From Aureimonas sp. Leaf324 (GTDB taxonomy: Bacteria > Pseudomonadota > Alphaproteobacteria > Rhizobiales > Rhizobiaceae): a stretch of 64,000 nucleotides of DNA. Shown here in pieces: positions 37,589-46,314 of this stretch; within the stretch, counting starts at the first letter, position 1; each line of letters begins with the position of its first letter. The notes under the pieces are model-generated. The model had not been told where the DNA came from, did not search any database, and saw nothing but the letters and a program-made list of their open reading frames with translations. A program made the position numbers and the translations under genes. The DNA is taken from the NCBI RefSeq assembly GCF_001423245.1, contig NZ_LMOH01000027.1, positions 169,519-233,518 of the forward strand, given 5' to 3'.

Positions 37589-38608
37589 ATGCAGGCGATC
37601 CGTCTGGAGGGCGTCGGCGAGCTCGCCGTGCGCGAGACCGCAAAGCCCGTGCCGGGCGAGGGCGACCTTCTCGTGCGCGTCGAGGCCTGCGGCATCTGCG
37701 GAACCGACCGCCACCTCTTCCATGGCGAGTTTCCCTCGCGCCCCCCGGTGACGCTCGGCCACGAGTTCGCCGGCACGGTGGAAGCCGTCGGACCCGGCGT
37801 GACGCGTTTCGGCCCCGGCATGATGGTGACGGGCGATCCCAACATCGCCTGCGGGCGCTGCCCCGAATGCCATCGCGGCCGCGTGCATCTCTGCCGCAAT
37901 CTCCAGGCGATCGGCATCCACCGCGACGGCGGCTTCGCCACGCACGTCATCGTGCCGGAGACGCAGGCCCATCGCCTGCCGGACGGGTTCGATCCCGTTC
38001 ACGGCGCCTTCACGGAGCCGCTCGCCTGCTGCATCCACGGGATGGACGTCGCGGCCCTGAAGCCCGGCGAAACGGTGGTCGTCCTCGGCGGCGGCCTGAT
38101 CGGGCTCCTCGTCGTCCAGCTCGCGCGCCTCGCCGGTGCCTCGCGGATCGTCCTTGCGACGCGCAGCGCGGACAAGCGCGCGCTGGCCGAGCGGCTGGGC
38201 GCGACCGAGACCGTGGATGCCGGGCAGTCCGACGCAGAGCACCGGATCGCCGGCGAGGGCGGCCTCCTGCTGGGCGGCGCCGACCTCGTGGTCGAGGCGG
38301 CGGGTGTCGCGGAGACGGTGGCGCAGGCGCCGCGCCTCGCCGCGCGTGGGGGCCGTGTGCTCCTTCTCGGCGTCCTGCCACAGGGCGAAAAGGTCGAGAT
38401 CGAACCCTTCGATCTCCTGTTCCGCGAGGTCCAGTTCCTGACCTCGTTCGTCAACCCCTTCACCCATGCGCGCGCCGCGGCGCTTCTGGCCGCGGGCGCC
38501 ATCGACGTCGCCCCGCTCGTCTCGCGCCGCGTCACGCTGCAGGAGGGCGCCGAGGCGATCTCGGCCCGAGCGCCCGCCGGCGAGATCCGCGTGATCGTCG
38601 TGCCCTAA
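37589..38608 (+). CDS. Zinc-dependent alcohol dehydrogenase family protein (polyol/threonine dehydrogenase-like)
   Basis: This 339-residue medium-chain dehydrogenase has the catalytic zinc ligand in EACGICGTDRHLFHG (about residue 38), GHEFAGTVEAVG (about 64), the structural zinc cluster with four Cys in CGRCPECHRGRVHLC (about 92-106), and the NAD motif VVVLGGGLIGLLVVQLA (about 165). Sequence motifs fit the sorbitol/threonine/galactitol dehydrogenase group. GGGAGGA precedes ATG 37589. The stop codon coincides with the start of the 108-bp inverted repeat element. Confidence 0.9.
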   Translation: MQAIRLEGVGELAVRETAKPVPGEGDLLVRVEACGICGTDRHLFHGEFPSRPPVTLGHEFAGTVEAVGPGVTRFGPGMMVTGDPNIACGRCPECHRGRVHLCRNLQAIGIHRDGGFATHVIVPETQAHRLPDGFDPVHGAFTEPLACCIHGMDVAALKPGETVVVLGGGLIGLLVVQLARLAGASRIVLATRSADKRALAERLGATETVDAGQSDAEHRIAGEGGLLLGGADLVVEAAGVAETVAQAPRLAARGGRVLLLGVLPQGEKVEIEPFDLLFREVQFLTSFVNPFTHARAAALLAAGAIDVAPLVSRRVTLQEGAEAISARAPAGEIRVIVVP

Positions 38609-38715
38609 AGCGCTGTCCGATTGGGCCGAACGGTCGTCATCGTCCTTCGGACGCCCGCCAAGCGGCGGGGCGCTTTCGCCCCGCGCCGACCATCCTGCCC
38701 GGTCGGAAAACGCTT
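38608..38715. repeat. 108-bp imperfect terminal inverted repeat element between convergent genes
   Basis: The ends AAGCGCTGTCCGATTGGGC (38608-38626) and its partner near 38697-38715 (reverse complement AAGCGTTTTCCGACCGGGC) match at 14 of 19 positions. An inner hairpin CGGGGCG-CTTT-CGCCCCG lies near 38677-38694. The element fits exactly between two stop codons, overlapping each by one base. It resembles short palindromic repeats of alphaproteobacterial intergenic regions; it may also act as a shared terminator. Confidence 0.6.
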
Positions 38716-39674
38716 CAGAGCCCGAGGCTCGCGAGGTCCGGCCCGAGCGGCACGATGCCGTTCGGGTTGAGCGCCCGGATCGAATAGTAGCCGCGCTTGA
38801 TGTGGTCGATCGACACGGTCTCGCGCACGCCGGGCACGTCCAGCATCCGCCTGGTATGGGCGGTGAGGGCGGGATAGCTCGACAGCGGCTGGCGATTGCA
38901 CTTGAAGAGGCCGTGATAGGCGGCGTCGAAGCGGACGAGCGTGACGAAGAGGCGGATGTCGGTCTCGGTGAGCCGGCGTCCGAAGAGGAACGGTCCGCCT
39001 GTCGCGAGACGGTCCTCCAGCGCGTCGAGCGCCTCGAAGACGCCGGCGTAGGCGTCCTCGTAGGCCTCTTGCGTCGTCGCGAAGCCGGCGCGGTAGACGC
39101 CGTTGTTGAGGCGCGGATAGAGCCAGTCGTTGAGGGCGTCGATCTCCGGCTCGAGGTCGGCGGGTCGCAGGTCGATGTCGCCCCGCGCCAGCGCGCCGAA
39201 GCCGGAATCGAACATCCGCAGGATGTCGGCCGACTCGTTGTTGACGATCGTGCCGCGCCGCTTGTCCCAGAGGACGGGCACCGTCGCGCGGCCGTTCACG
39301 TGCGGATCGGCGCGGGTGTAGAGCTCGTGGACGAAGCGCGCGCCGTTGACGGGATCGTCCGTCGAGCCCTCGCCCGCGCCGAAGCGCCAGCCTTCGGCTC
39401 CGAGTTCGGGACGCACCACCGAGACGGACACGACGTCCTCCAGCCCCTTCAGCCGCCGCGCGATCAGCGTGCGCGAGGCCCAGGGGCAGATCAGCGCGAC
39501 ATAGAGATGATAGCGGCCCGCCTCCGCCCGGAACCCGCCGTCGCCGGTCGGCCCCGCCGCGCCGTCCGGGGTGACGAAGTGGCGAAAGCTCGACGTCTGG
39601 CGGACGAAGCCGCCCTTGGCGTCCGTGCCCTGCACCGGCTGCCAGTTTTCCGTCCAACGGCCATCGACCAGCAT
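38715..39674 (-). CDS. Glutathionyl-hydroquinone reductase / Xi-class glutathione S-transferase
   Basis: This 319-residue enzyme reduces glutathionyl-hydroquinones. It has a thioredoxin-like N-terminal domain with the catalytic Cys in ICPWASRTLIARRLKGLE (about residues 63-80), the xi-class mark SFRHFV near residue 30, and VLWDKRRGTIVNNESADI (glutathione site, about residues 135-152). The helical C-terminal domain is standard. Length matches the YqjG/PcpF group (about 310-330). It starts 2 bp after the VOC gene ends, so the two are cotranscribed. Confidence 0.92.
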   Translation of the reverse strand: MLVDGRWTENWQPVQGTDAKGGFVRQTSSFRHFVTPDGAAGPTGDGGFRAEAGRYHLYVALICPWASRTLIARRLKGLEDVVSVSVVRPELGAEGWRFGAGEGSTDDPVNGARFVHELYTRADPHVNGRATVPVLWDKRRGTIVNNESADILRMFDSGFGALARGDIDLRPADLEPEIDALNDWLYPRLNNGVYRAGFATTQEAYEDAYAGVFEALDALEDRLATGGPFLFGRRLTETDIRLFVTLVRFDAAYHGLFKCNRQPLSSYPALTAHTRRMLDVPGVRETVSIDHIKRGYYSIRALNPNGIVPLGPDLASLGL

Positions 39675-39675
39675 C

Positions 39676-40533
39676 TCAGCCCCGCTTCAGCATGATGCCG
39701 ACCCCGGCGGGATCGGTCAGGTGGATCGCCTCGCCCTGCCGCGCGGCCGTCGCGCCGGAGGCAAGGATCGCGGCCTCGGCCGCCCCGAACGCCGCCTCGT
39801 CGCGGGCTAGGAGCTCGAAGCCCTTGAGGCCGGTGGCGGCGGGATCGCGGGCAGGAGCGCCGCGGCTATTCCAGATGTTGCCGGCGACATGGTGGTGATA
39901 GCCGCCGCTCGACAGGAAAGTGGCGCTTGGGCCGTGCTGCATGACGTCGAGACCGAGGGCGGCCGTGTAGAAGCGCTCGGCCGCGGCGACGTCGCCGATC
40001 TGGAGGTGGACGTGCCCAACGGTGGTGCCGGCGGGCGCGCCGGCAAAGGCGCTGCCGGCGTCGGCGGCCAGCAGCGCCTGCGTGTCGAGGGGATCCGACA
40101 CCATCTGCAACGCGCCGCCCGCGCGCGGCCATTCGGCTTTCGGCCGGTCGGCATAGACCTCGATGCCGTTGCCCTCGGGATCGGCGAGATAGATCGCTTC
40201 GCTGACGCCGTGGTCCGAGGCGCCCTGGAGCGGGGCGCGGCTGTCCACCGCATGGCGCAGCCAGCGGCCGAGCGAGGCGCGGTCCGGCAGGAGGAAGGCG
40301 GTGTGGAAGAGGCCCGCCGAGCGGCGGCCCGAGAGGGACGCCGACCGATCCTCCGTCAGCGCCAGGAAGGCGAGAGATCCCGCCCCGAGATGCACGGTCG
40401 CGCCATCCCGCCCGATCTCGGCAAGGCCGATCACCTCGCGATAGAAGTCGGCCATGCGGGCGAGGTCGCGGACCACGAGCGACACCGTGCCGATGCGCAG
40501 CGGCGTCTTGGGGGACGGGTCGGGCAGGCTCAT
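39676..40533 (-). CDS. VOC family protein (glyoxalase/extradiol dioxygenase fold, two modules)
   Basis: This 285-residue protein carries two vicinal-oxygen-chelate modules: the first starts RIGTVSLVVRDLARMADFYREVIGL (partly) at residue 13 and the second TVGHVHLQIGDVAAAERFYTA near residue 165. His and Glu positions typical of the metal site (His in LFHTAF, Glu in GNGIEVYAD, HVHLQIGD, HHHVAGN) are present, so a metal-dependent activity is plausible. The neighbouring quinone reductase suggests aromatic or quinone chemistry, which is inference. Confidence 0.88.
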   Translation of the reverse strand: MSLPDPSPKTPLRIGTVSLVVRDLARMADFYREVIGLAEIGRDGATVHLGAGSLAFLALTEDRSASLSGRRSAGLFHTAFLLPDRASLGRWLRHAVDSRAPLQGASDHGVSEAIYLADPEGNGIEVYADRPKAEWPRAGGALQMVSDPLDTQALLAADAGSAFAGAPAGTTVGHVHLQIGDVAAAERFYTAALGLDVMQHGPSATFLSSGGYHHHVAGNIWNSRGAPARDPAATGLKGFELLARDEAAFGAAEAAILASGATAARQGEAIHLTDPAGVGIMLKRG

Positions 40534-40631
40534 GGGCGGGGCTCCGGGTGGCGCCGGCGCAAGAAGACCGCCGGCTTCCCATCAGATAAGCCCCGAGGGG
40601 CCCTCCTGCCGAGGGCCCTCCCGTTGAACGG

Positions 40632-41747
40632 TCAGTCGTCGACGAGGATCGTGTCGGCGACCTCGATGCCGAACCCGGTGAGCCCGACATAGGCGCGCTC
40701 GTGGGTGGCGAGCACCGAGATCGAGCGCACGCCGATGTCGCGCAGGATCTGCGCGCCGATGCCGACCTCGCGCCAGCGCTGGCGGCGCACCTTGGCGCTG
40801 CCGTGGCGCTCGCCGTCGGTCACCGGCTCGCCGGGTGTCGGCGCGGCCTCGAACTGGTCGACCTCGGGCGTGCGCAGGAGCATCAGGATGCCCTGGCCGC
40901 GGTCCTTCAGCTTGTCGACGGCGAGCTCCACCCAGCTCGGGCGCCCGCGCACCTTGGCGAAGAGGTCGTTGACCGGCTGCTCGCGATGGATGCGCGTCGG
41001 CACCTTCTCGGCGTAGCGCACGTCGCCGAACAGGGCGACCACGTGCTGCATGTCGTCGAACGGCGTCTCGTAGACGCGGATCCGGCCCTTGAGGCCGCCG
41101 ATCATCATCTCCTCCTCGCGCACGCAGGTCACGAAGCTCTCGCGCCGGATGCGATAGGAGATGAGGTCCTCGATCGAGATGATCTTGAGACCGTGCTCGC
41201 GCGCGAAGGGGATGAGCTCGGGCAGGCGCTTCACCGTGCCGTCGTCGTTGACGACCTCGGCGAGGACGCCGACCGGCGGCAGTCCGGCGAGCATGGCAAG
41301 GTCCGTGCCGGCTTCCGTGTGGCCGGAGCGGGTGAGGACGCCGCCCTCGCGCGCGATCAGCGGGAACATGTGGCCGGGGCGCAGGAACTCCGATCCCGGC
41401 ACGTTGTCGTTGGACAGCGCCCGCGCGGTCGCCGCGCGCTCTTCCGCCGCGATGCCCGTCGTCATGCCGACGCGGTAGTCGACCGACACGGTGAAGGCGG
41501 TGCGCATCGGGTCGAGGTTGTTGGCGACCATCGGCGGCAGGTTCAGCCGGTTCGCCCGCTCGCCCGTCATCGGCACGCACAGGATGCCGCTCGTGTGGCG
41601 GATCATGAAGGCCATCTTCTCCGGCGTCGCGCGCGCGGCCGCCATGATGAGGTCGCCCTCGTTCTCGCGGTCGGTGTCGTCCACCACCACCACGAGCTCG
41701 CCCGCGGCGATCGCGGCGATCGCGTCCTCGATCGTGTCCAGTTCCAT
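40632..41747 (-). CDS. ribB: 3,4-dihydroxy-2-butanone-4-phosphate synthase RibB with degenerate GTP cyclohydrolase II-like domain
   Basis: RibB converts ribulose 5-phosphate to formate and the four-carbon unit of riboflavin. The 371-residue protein has DDTDRENEGDLIMAA (about residues 22-36, metal-binding Glu), HTSGIL and GHMFPLIAREGGVLTRSGHTEA (partly), all RibB core. The C-terminal half (about residues 210-371) is GTP cyclohydrolase II-like but lacks its three zinc Cys and probably has no cyclohydrolase activity. No FMN riboswitch is visible in the 139-bp spacer to queF. Confidence 0.93.
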   Translation of the reverse strand: MELDTIEDAIAAIAAGELVVVVDDTDRENEGDLIMAAARATPEKMAFMIRHTSGILCVPMTGERANRLNLPPMVANNLDPMRTAFTVSVDYRVGMTTGIAAEERAATARALSNDNVPGSEFLRPGHMFPLIAREGGVLTRSGHTEAGTDLAMLAGLPPVGVLAEVVNDDGTVKRLPELIPFAREHGLKIISIEDLISYRIRRESFVTCVREEEMMIGGLKGRIRVYETPFDDMQHVVALFGDVRYAEKVPTRIHREQPVNDLFAKVRGRPSWVELAVDKLKDRGQGILMLLRTPEVDQFEAAPTPGEPVTDGERHGSAKVRRQRWREVGIGAQILRDIGVRSISVLATHERAYVGLTGFGIEVADTILVDD

Positions 41748-41886
41748 GCGGCGTTCCCCCGAAAGTCCTTGTCACGCCGCGTGTAGACGGGCGCGCGCCT
41801 GCGATCAACGGCGACGGATCGTTCGCCCCGGCGTCGCCCGTCGACGCGGCCTCGCTGCGCCGCCTTGGCAAGGCGCCGGGAAGGCC

Positions 41887-42345
41887 TCAGCCGCGGCCGC
41901 GATAGGGCGGCACGCCCTGGTCGGGCAGGAACACGCCCTCCGGCGGCGCACCGGTCTGCCAGAACACGTCGATCGGAATGCCGCCGCGCGGATACCAGTA
42001 GCCGCCGATGCGCAGCCAGAGCGGCTGCGTCGCCTCCATGATGCGCCGCGCGACCATCACCGTGCAGTCCTCGTGGAAGGCGCCGTGGTTGCGGAAGGTG
42101 ACGAGGAAGAGCTTCAGCGACTTCGATTCGACGAGGCGCTGGTCGGGCGCGTAGTCGATCACGAGATGGGCGAAGTCCGGCTGGCCGGTGACCGGGCAGA
42201 GCGAGGTGAATTCGGGGCAGGCGAAGCGTACGATCGCGGGCGGGCCCTCGCGCCGGGTGTAGGGCACGGTCTCGAGGACGGCCTCTTCGGGGCTGGCGGC
42301 CGGGCGCGCGTCGGCGCCGAGCTGGGTCAGGGTCGTGGTGGTCAT
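41887..42345 (-). CDS. queF: NADPH-dependent 7-cyano-7-deazaguanine reductase QueF (preQ0 reductase)
   Basis: QueF reduces preQ0 to preQ1 on the way to queuosine in tRNA. The 152-residue unimodular type has the catalytic Cys50 in [15 protein letters not shown], the conserved Asp/Glu in that stretch, and [22 protein letters not shown] (partly), the QueF motif. ATG 42345 follows GGAGG spaced 8 bases. Other queuosine genes are not in view. Confidence 0.95.
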   Translation of the reverse strand: MTTTTLTQLGADARPAASPEEAVLETVPYTRREGPPAIVRFACPEFTSLCPVTGQPDFAHLVIDYAPDQRLVESKSLKLFLVTFRNHGAFHEDCTVMVARRIMEATQPLWLRIGGYWYPRGGIPIDVFWQTGAPPEGVFLPDQGVPPYRGRG

Positions 42346-42649
42346 GGTGTCGGTCCTCCGGGTGGACGTGTCGGCGGGTGGCCTAGACCCGCACGCCCGT
42401 CGGTTCAACCTCGGCCCGCCATCCATCACGCATCTTGCAACTTTGCGTGAGGACGGATAAGGCCGGAGCGCCAGGCCGGGCCCCTCTGGCAGTCGCGTCC
42501 TGCGGCTGCGATGTCGGACTGGCGGACGATTTTCTCCATCCGCGACCCGTCGCCTGCGAGCCCCGTCCGCCGACTGATCGCCAGCCGCGCGTCCAGAGGT
42601 CTCGTCTCGCATGGGTTGCCCATCCGCTGGAGCGGCGGGAAAGGCCCCC
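42346..42649. other. Divergent intergenic region queF / terC
   Basis: This 304-bp spacer holds the promoters of queF and terC. I looked for a manganese (yybP-ykoY) riboswitch, common before such membrane proteins, but did not find its conserved core, nor a PreQ1 riboswitch. Confidence 0.45.
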
Positions 42650-43363
42650 ATGTTCGAACTCCTCACACCCGAAGGCTGGCTGGCGCTCGGCCAGATCATC
42701 ATCATGGACGTCGTCCTGGCGGGCGACAACGCGATCGTCATCGGCCTCGCCGTGGCCGGGCTGCCGGCCGAGCAGCGCAAGAAGGCCATCTTCTGGGGCA
42801 TCGCCGCCGCCACGATCCTGCGCATCGCCTTCACCGTCGTCGCGACCCAGCTTCTCGGCATCTTCGGCCTGCTGCTGGCCGGGGGTCTGCTTCTCCTCTG
42901 GGTCTGCTGGAAGATGTGGACCGAGCTGCGCGCGCCCGAGCACGACGAGACGGCCGATCTCGCCAGCGCCGCGGCCAAGCCGCGCAAGACGCTGGCGCAG
43001 GCGACGACGCAGATCATCCTCGCAGACGTCTCCATGTCGCTCGACAACGTGATCGCGGTGGCGGGCGCGGCGGAAGGCCACCACTGGACGCTTCTGGCGT
43101 TCGGCCTGCTCCTGTCGATCGCGCTGATGGCGCTGGCTGCCAACTTCATCGCCAAGCTTCTCAACCGCCACCGCTGGATCGCCTATGTCGGCCTCGCCGT
43201 GATCCTGTTCGTGGCCGTCGAGATGGTGCTGAAGGGCCTCGTGCAGGTCTATCCGCCGGCGGGCGAATACATCCCGTTCGCGGTCGAGGATACCGCCCAT
43301 CCGGCGCTGCCCGCCGGCACGGGGCAGGGCGGACCCGCCACGACCCCGGCGCCCGCACAGTAA
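42650..43363 (+). CDS. TerC family integral membrane protein
   Basis: This 237-residue protein of the TerC/YjbE family has about seven TM segments and the family marks [21 protein letters not shown] (partly: [15 protein letters not shown]) near residue 18 and [17 protein letters not shown] near 125. The paired acidic DN motifs are thought to bind divalent metal; relatives export manganese during protein metalation. I chose ATG 42650 over 42611 because the family begins at [11 protein letters not shown] strong terminator follows. Confidence 0.9.
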   Translation: MFELLTPEGWLALGQIIIMDVVLAGDNAIVIGLAVAGLPAEQRKKAIFWGIAAATILRIAFTVVATQLLGIFGLLLAGGLLLLWVCWKMWTELRAPEHDETADLASAAAKPRKTLAQATTQIILADVSMSLDNVIAVAGAAEGHHWTLLAFGLLLSIALMALAANFIAKLLNRHRWIAYVGLAVILFVAVEMVLKGLVQVYPPAGEYIPFAVEDTAHPALPAGTGQGGPATTPAPAQ

Positions 43364-43413
43364 CCCGGCCGAAGGTCCGCGCCTTATCGGGGAGCGGACC
43401 TTTCCGACATGAG

Positions 43414-43449
43414 AAAGCCGGCGGCTGCGATGCAGTCCGCCGGCTTTTT
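43414..43449. terminator. Bidirectional terminator between terC and yacG
   Basis: AAAGCCGGCGG (43414-43424) pairs with 43437-43447 across a 12-nt loop and is followed by TT. It can end terC (plus) and yacG (minus). Confidence 0.85.
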
Positions 43450-43467
43450 CGTAGAAGGTCTTGGTGT

Positions 43468-43662
43468 TCAGCCGCAGTCGTCGTCGTCCGGCGACACGCT
43501 CTCGTCCTCCGGACCCGGAATGACGTAGGCGCCCGACAGCCAGCGGTGGAGATCGACGTCCTTGCAGCGCGGCGAGCAGAACGGGAAGGTCGCCCGGTCG
43601 GACGGGCGGCCGCATTCGGGGCACTTGCGGGCCGCGCGCAGGCCCGTGATCTCGGCGCTCAT
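43468..43662 (-). CDS. yacG: DNA gyrase inhibitor YacG
   Basis: YacG is a small zinc-finger protein that binds GyrB and inhibits DNA gyrase. The 64-residue protein has the zinc cluster KCPECGRP (residues 13-20) and [19 protein letters not shown] (28-46), diagnostic of YacG. The C-terminal acidic tail ([11 protein letters not shown]) is usual. It lies 12 bp after maf, a standard alphaproteobacterial arrangement with infA and maf. Confidence 0.93.
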   Translation of the reverse strand: MSAEITGLRAARKCPECGRPSDRATFPFCSPRCKDVDLHRWLSGAYVIPGPEDESVSPDDDDCG

Positions 43663-43674
43663 GGCACGGCGCCC

Positions 43675-44307
43675 TCAGGTCAGCGGGGCGGCGCCCGGCC
43701 GGGGCACCACGAAGCCCTCGCCCGTGAGGAGAGACAGCGTCTCGTAGAGCGGCAGGCCGACGACGTTGGAATAGGAGCCGACGAGGCGCACCACGAAGGC
43801 GCCGGCGAGGCCCTGGATGGCGTAGCCGCCCGCCTTGCCCTGCCACTCGCCGCTCTCGACGTAGCGCTCGATGTCGTCGCGCGACAGGCGCTTGAAGCGG
43901 ATGCGCGTCTCGACGAGGCGCTGGCGCGCCTTGCCGCCGGGCGTGACGACGCAAACGCCCGTGAAGACGCGGTGCGAGCGGCCGGACAGGATGCGCAGGT
44001 TGGTGACGGCGTCGTCGGCGATCTCGGCCTTGGGAATCACCTGCCGGCCGAGCGACACCACGGTGTCGGCGCCAAGCACGAACGTGTCCTTCGTCTCGCC
44101 GCGCGCGGCGATCGCCTCGTAGGCCTTCAAGGCTTTCGCCTTCGACAGGCGCTTGGCGAGCGAGCGCGGGTGCTCGGAGCGTTCCGGCGTCTCGTCGATC
44201 GCGGTCGCAAGCAGGCGCGCCGGCTCGATGCCGACCTGCTGCAGCAGTTCGAGCCGGCGCGGCGACCCGGAGGCGAGCACCAGCGCGCTATGGGGCGTGG
44301 CCGGCAT
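43675..44307 (-). CDS. maf: Nucleoside triphosphate pyrophosphatase Maf
   Basis: Maf hydrolyses modified or canonical pyrimidine/nucleoside triphosphates and acts as a house-cleaning enzyme. The 210-residue protein starts with [19 protein letters not shown] (the Maf motif), followed by [24 protein letters not shown] and a catalytic Asp in [11 protein letters not shown]. The C-terminal [27 protein letters not shown] is conserved. It follows infA by 7 bp and precedes yacG, giving the order infA-maf-yacG. Confidence 0.93.
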   Translation of the reverse strand: MPATPHSALVLASGSPRRLELLQQVGIEPARLLATAIDETPERSEHPRSLAKRLSKAKALKAYEAIAARGETKDTFVLGADTVVSLGRQVIPKAEIADDAVTNLRILSGRSHRVFTGVCVVTPGGKARQRLVETRIRFKRLSRDDIERYVESGEWQGKAGGYAIQGLAGAFVVRLVGSYSNVVGLPLYETLSLLTGEGFVVPRPGAAPLT

Positions 44308-44314
44308 CGGCGTC

Positions 44315-44533
44315 TTACTTGAAGCGGTAGGTGATGCGGCCCTTGGTCAGGTCGTAGGGCGTCATCTCGACGAGAACCTTGTCGCCCGTCAGCACGCGGA
44401 TGCGGTTCTTGCGCATCCGGCCCGCCGTGTGGGCGATGATCTCGTGGTCGTTCTCGAGCTTGATGCGGAAGGTCGCGTTGGGCAGCAGTTCGGTGACCGT
44501 GCCGGGGAACTCGAGAACTTCTTCTTTCGCCAT
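44315..44533 (-). CDS. infA: Translation initiation factor IF-1
   Basis: IF-1 is a small OB-fold factor that binds the ribosomal A site during initiation. The 72-residue protein [20 protein letters not shown] (partly) matches IF-1 in length and sequence, including [23 protein letters not shown]. It is the first gene of the infA-maf-yacG run. The 170 bp between it and the murA stop carry its promoter. Confidence 0.96.
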   Translation of the reverse strand: MAKEEVLEFPGTVTELLPNATFRIKLENDHEIIAHTAGRMRKNRIRVLTGDKVLVEMTPYDLTKGRITYRFK

Positions 44534-44705
44534 GCGGGTATCGGGCCTCGTTGCGGGGCAGGACGACGTCTTGCGTCCTCCCCTCAAGTTTATCGGGGCC
44601 ACCGGGCATGGCGGCCTCGTCAATGGGTTGAATTGGCGCCCTAGATCGGATTTCGCGCGGCAAAAAGCAAGCCTTGGCTGCGTTCCGGCGTGCGAAGGCC
44701 GGTCG

Positions 44706-45995
44706 TCAGCCCGAAATGCGCTCGACCTCGGCTCCACAGGCGCCGAGCTTCTCCTCCAGCCGCTCGAAGCCGCGGTCGAGGTGATAGACGCGGTTCACGA
44801 CCGTCTCGCCGTCGGCGACGAGGCCCGCGATCACGAGGCTGACGGAGGCGCGAAGGTCGGTCGCCATCACCGGGGCGCCGACGAGGCGCGGCACGCCCTC
44901 GATGCGCGCCATCTGGCCGGACAGCGAGATCTTGGCTCCCAGTCGCGCCAGTTCCTGCACGTGCATGAAGCGGTTCTCGAAGATCGTCTCGGTGATGTGC
45001 GAGACGCCGTCCGAGCGCGTCATCAGCGCCATGAACTGGGCCTGGAGATCGGTCGGGAAGCCGGGGAACGGGTCGGTCACGACGTCGACCGGCCGGATGC
45101 CGCCGCCGTTGCGACGCACGCGCAGGCCGTTCGGCGTGTCGGTGATCTCGGCGCCCGCGTCGCCGAGCGCCGTCAGCGCGGTCTGCAGGAGGTCGGAATG
45201 CGTGCCTTCCAGCGTCACGTCGCCGCCGGTCATCGCGACCGCCATGGCATAGGTGCCGGTCTCGATGCGGTCGGGCAGGACGCGGTGGCGCGCGCCCGAC
45301 AGCGCCGCGACGCCGTCGATCGTGATGGTCGAGGTGCCGGCGCCCGAGATCTTGGCGCCCATCGCGTTGAGGCAGGCGGCGAGATCGGCCACCTCCGGCT
45401 CGCGCGCGGCGTTCTCGATCACCGTCTGGCCCTTGGCGAGCGAGGCCGCCATCATCATGACGTGCGTCGCGCCGACCGAGACCTTGGGGAAGGTGTAGCG
45501 GTTGCCGACGAGCCCGCCCTTGGCCTCGGCGACGATGTAGCCGGCGTCGATGTCGATCGTGGCGCCGAGCGCCTGCAGGCCTTCGATGAAGAGATCGACC
45601 GGCCGCGTGCCGATGGCGCAGCCGCCCGGCAGCGAGACGCGCGCCTTGTGGCAGCGGGCGAGCAGGGGCCCGATCACCCAGAAGCTCGCGCGCATCTTGG
45701 AGACGAGTTCGTAAGGGGCGGTCGTGTCGACGATGGTGCGCGCGGTGAAGTGGATGGTCCGGCCGGAGGCGGCGTGCGTCGCCAGGCGCTTGCCCGACAC
45801 GGTGTAGTCGACGCCGTGGTTGCCGAGGATGCGGATCAGCTGTTCGACGTCGGCCAGATGCGGCACATTCTCGAGCGTCAGCGTGTCGTCGGTGAGAAGC
45901 GAGGCGATCATCAGCGGCAGCGCCGCGTTCTTGGCGCCCGAGATCGGGATCGTCCCGTTGAGGGCGTTGCCGCCGCGAATGCGAATGCGATCCAT
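44706..45995 (-). CDS. murA: UDP-N-acetylglucosamine 1-carboxyvinyltransferase MurA
   Basis: MurA catalyses the first committed step of peptidoglycan synthesis, adding enolpyruvate to UDP-GlcNAc; it is the fosfomycin target. The 429-residue protein has the catalytic Cys126 in [16 protein letters not shown] (a Cys here implies fosfomycin sensitivity at this site, not Asp). The DRIETGTYA and GGDVTLEG motifs are also present. ATG 45995 is chosen because the residues upstream (from 46109) do not belong to the family. Confidence 0.96.
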   Translation of the reverse strand: MDRIRIRGGNALNGTIPISGAKNAALPLMIASLLTDDTLTLENVPHLADVEQLIRILGNHGVDYTVSGKRLATHAASGRTIHFTARTIVDTTAPYELVSKMRASFWVIGPLLARCHKARVSLPGGCAIGTRPVDLFIEGLQALGATIDIDAGYIVAEAKGGLVGNRYTFPKVSVGATHVMMMAASLAKGQTVIENAAREPEVADLAACLNAMGAKISGAGTSTITIDGVAALSGARHRVLPDRIETGTYAMAVAMTGGDVTLEGTHSDLLQTALTALGDAGAEITDTPNGLRVRRNGGGIRPVDVVTDPFPGFPTDLQAQFMALMTRSDGVSHITETIFENRFMHVQELARLGAKISLSGQMARIEGVPRLVGAPVMATDLRASVSLVIAGLVADGETVVNRVYHLDRGFERLEEKLGACGAEVERISG

Positions 45996-46109
45996 GGGAA
46001 TTCCAGCGCCTGGGCCGACGGACGGGACCGACGGACTCGTCAAAGCGCGTGTCCTACACGAGCGGCCGGTGTGGATCAAATTCGGTCGGTGGTGGCTGAA
46101 CCGGCGCAC

Positions 46110-46268
46110 TCAGTGCGGGCGCAGGAGGACGTCGAGGCCGAACACGACCATCGCCACGATCGCGAGCTTCCAGAAGTCGCCGCGGCGCCGGAGGCCCGGC
46201 AGGCCGATCGGGCGGATGACCTGGAGGATCATCACGAGGATGATCAGGAAGGAGAAGAGCTTGTTCAT
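46110..46268 (-). CDS. Small membrane protein between murA and a BTLCP peptidase
   Basis: This 52-residue protein has an N-terminal TM segment (LFSFLIILVMILQVIRPIG), a basic stretch (LRRRGDFWKL) and a second TM segment (AIVAMVVFGLDVLL). The frame runs cleanly from ATG 46268 to the stop at 46110. The balanced hydrophobic pattern and positive-inside loop support coding. No family is recognised; it could be an inner-membrane helper of envelope enzymes next door. Confidence 0.6.
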   Translation of the reverse strand: MNKLFSFLIILVMILQVIRPIGLPGLRRRGDFWKLAIVAMVVFGLDVLLRPH

Positions 46269-46314
46269 CAAGCTCCGCTCTTAGACCGTGTCGCGGTCTC
46301 TGTCGCGTGGGCCT

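Noticed and set aside
41748..41886. Possible FMN riboswitch before ribB
   Set aside because: The conserved FMN element core is not present in the 139-bp spacer between queF and ribB.
42346..42649. Possible manganese (yybP-ykoY) riboswitch before terC
   Set aside because: I could not find the conserved core in the 304-bp spacer.
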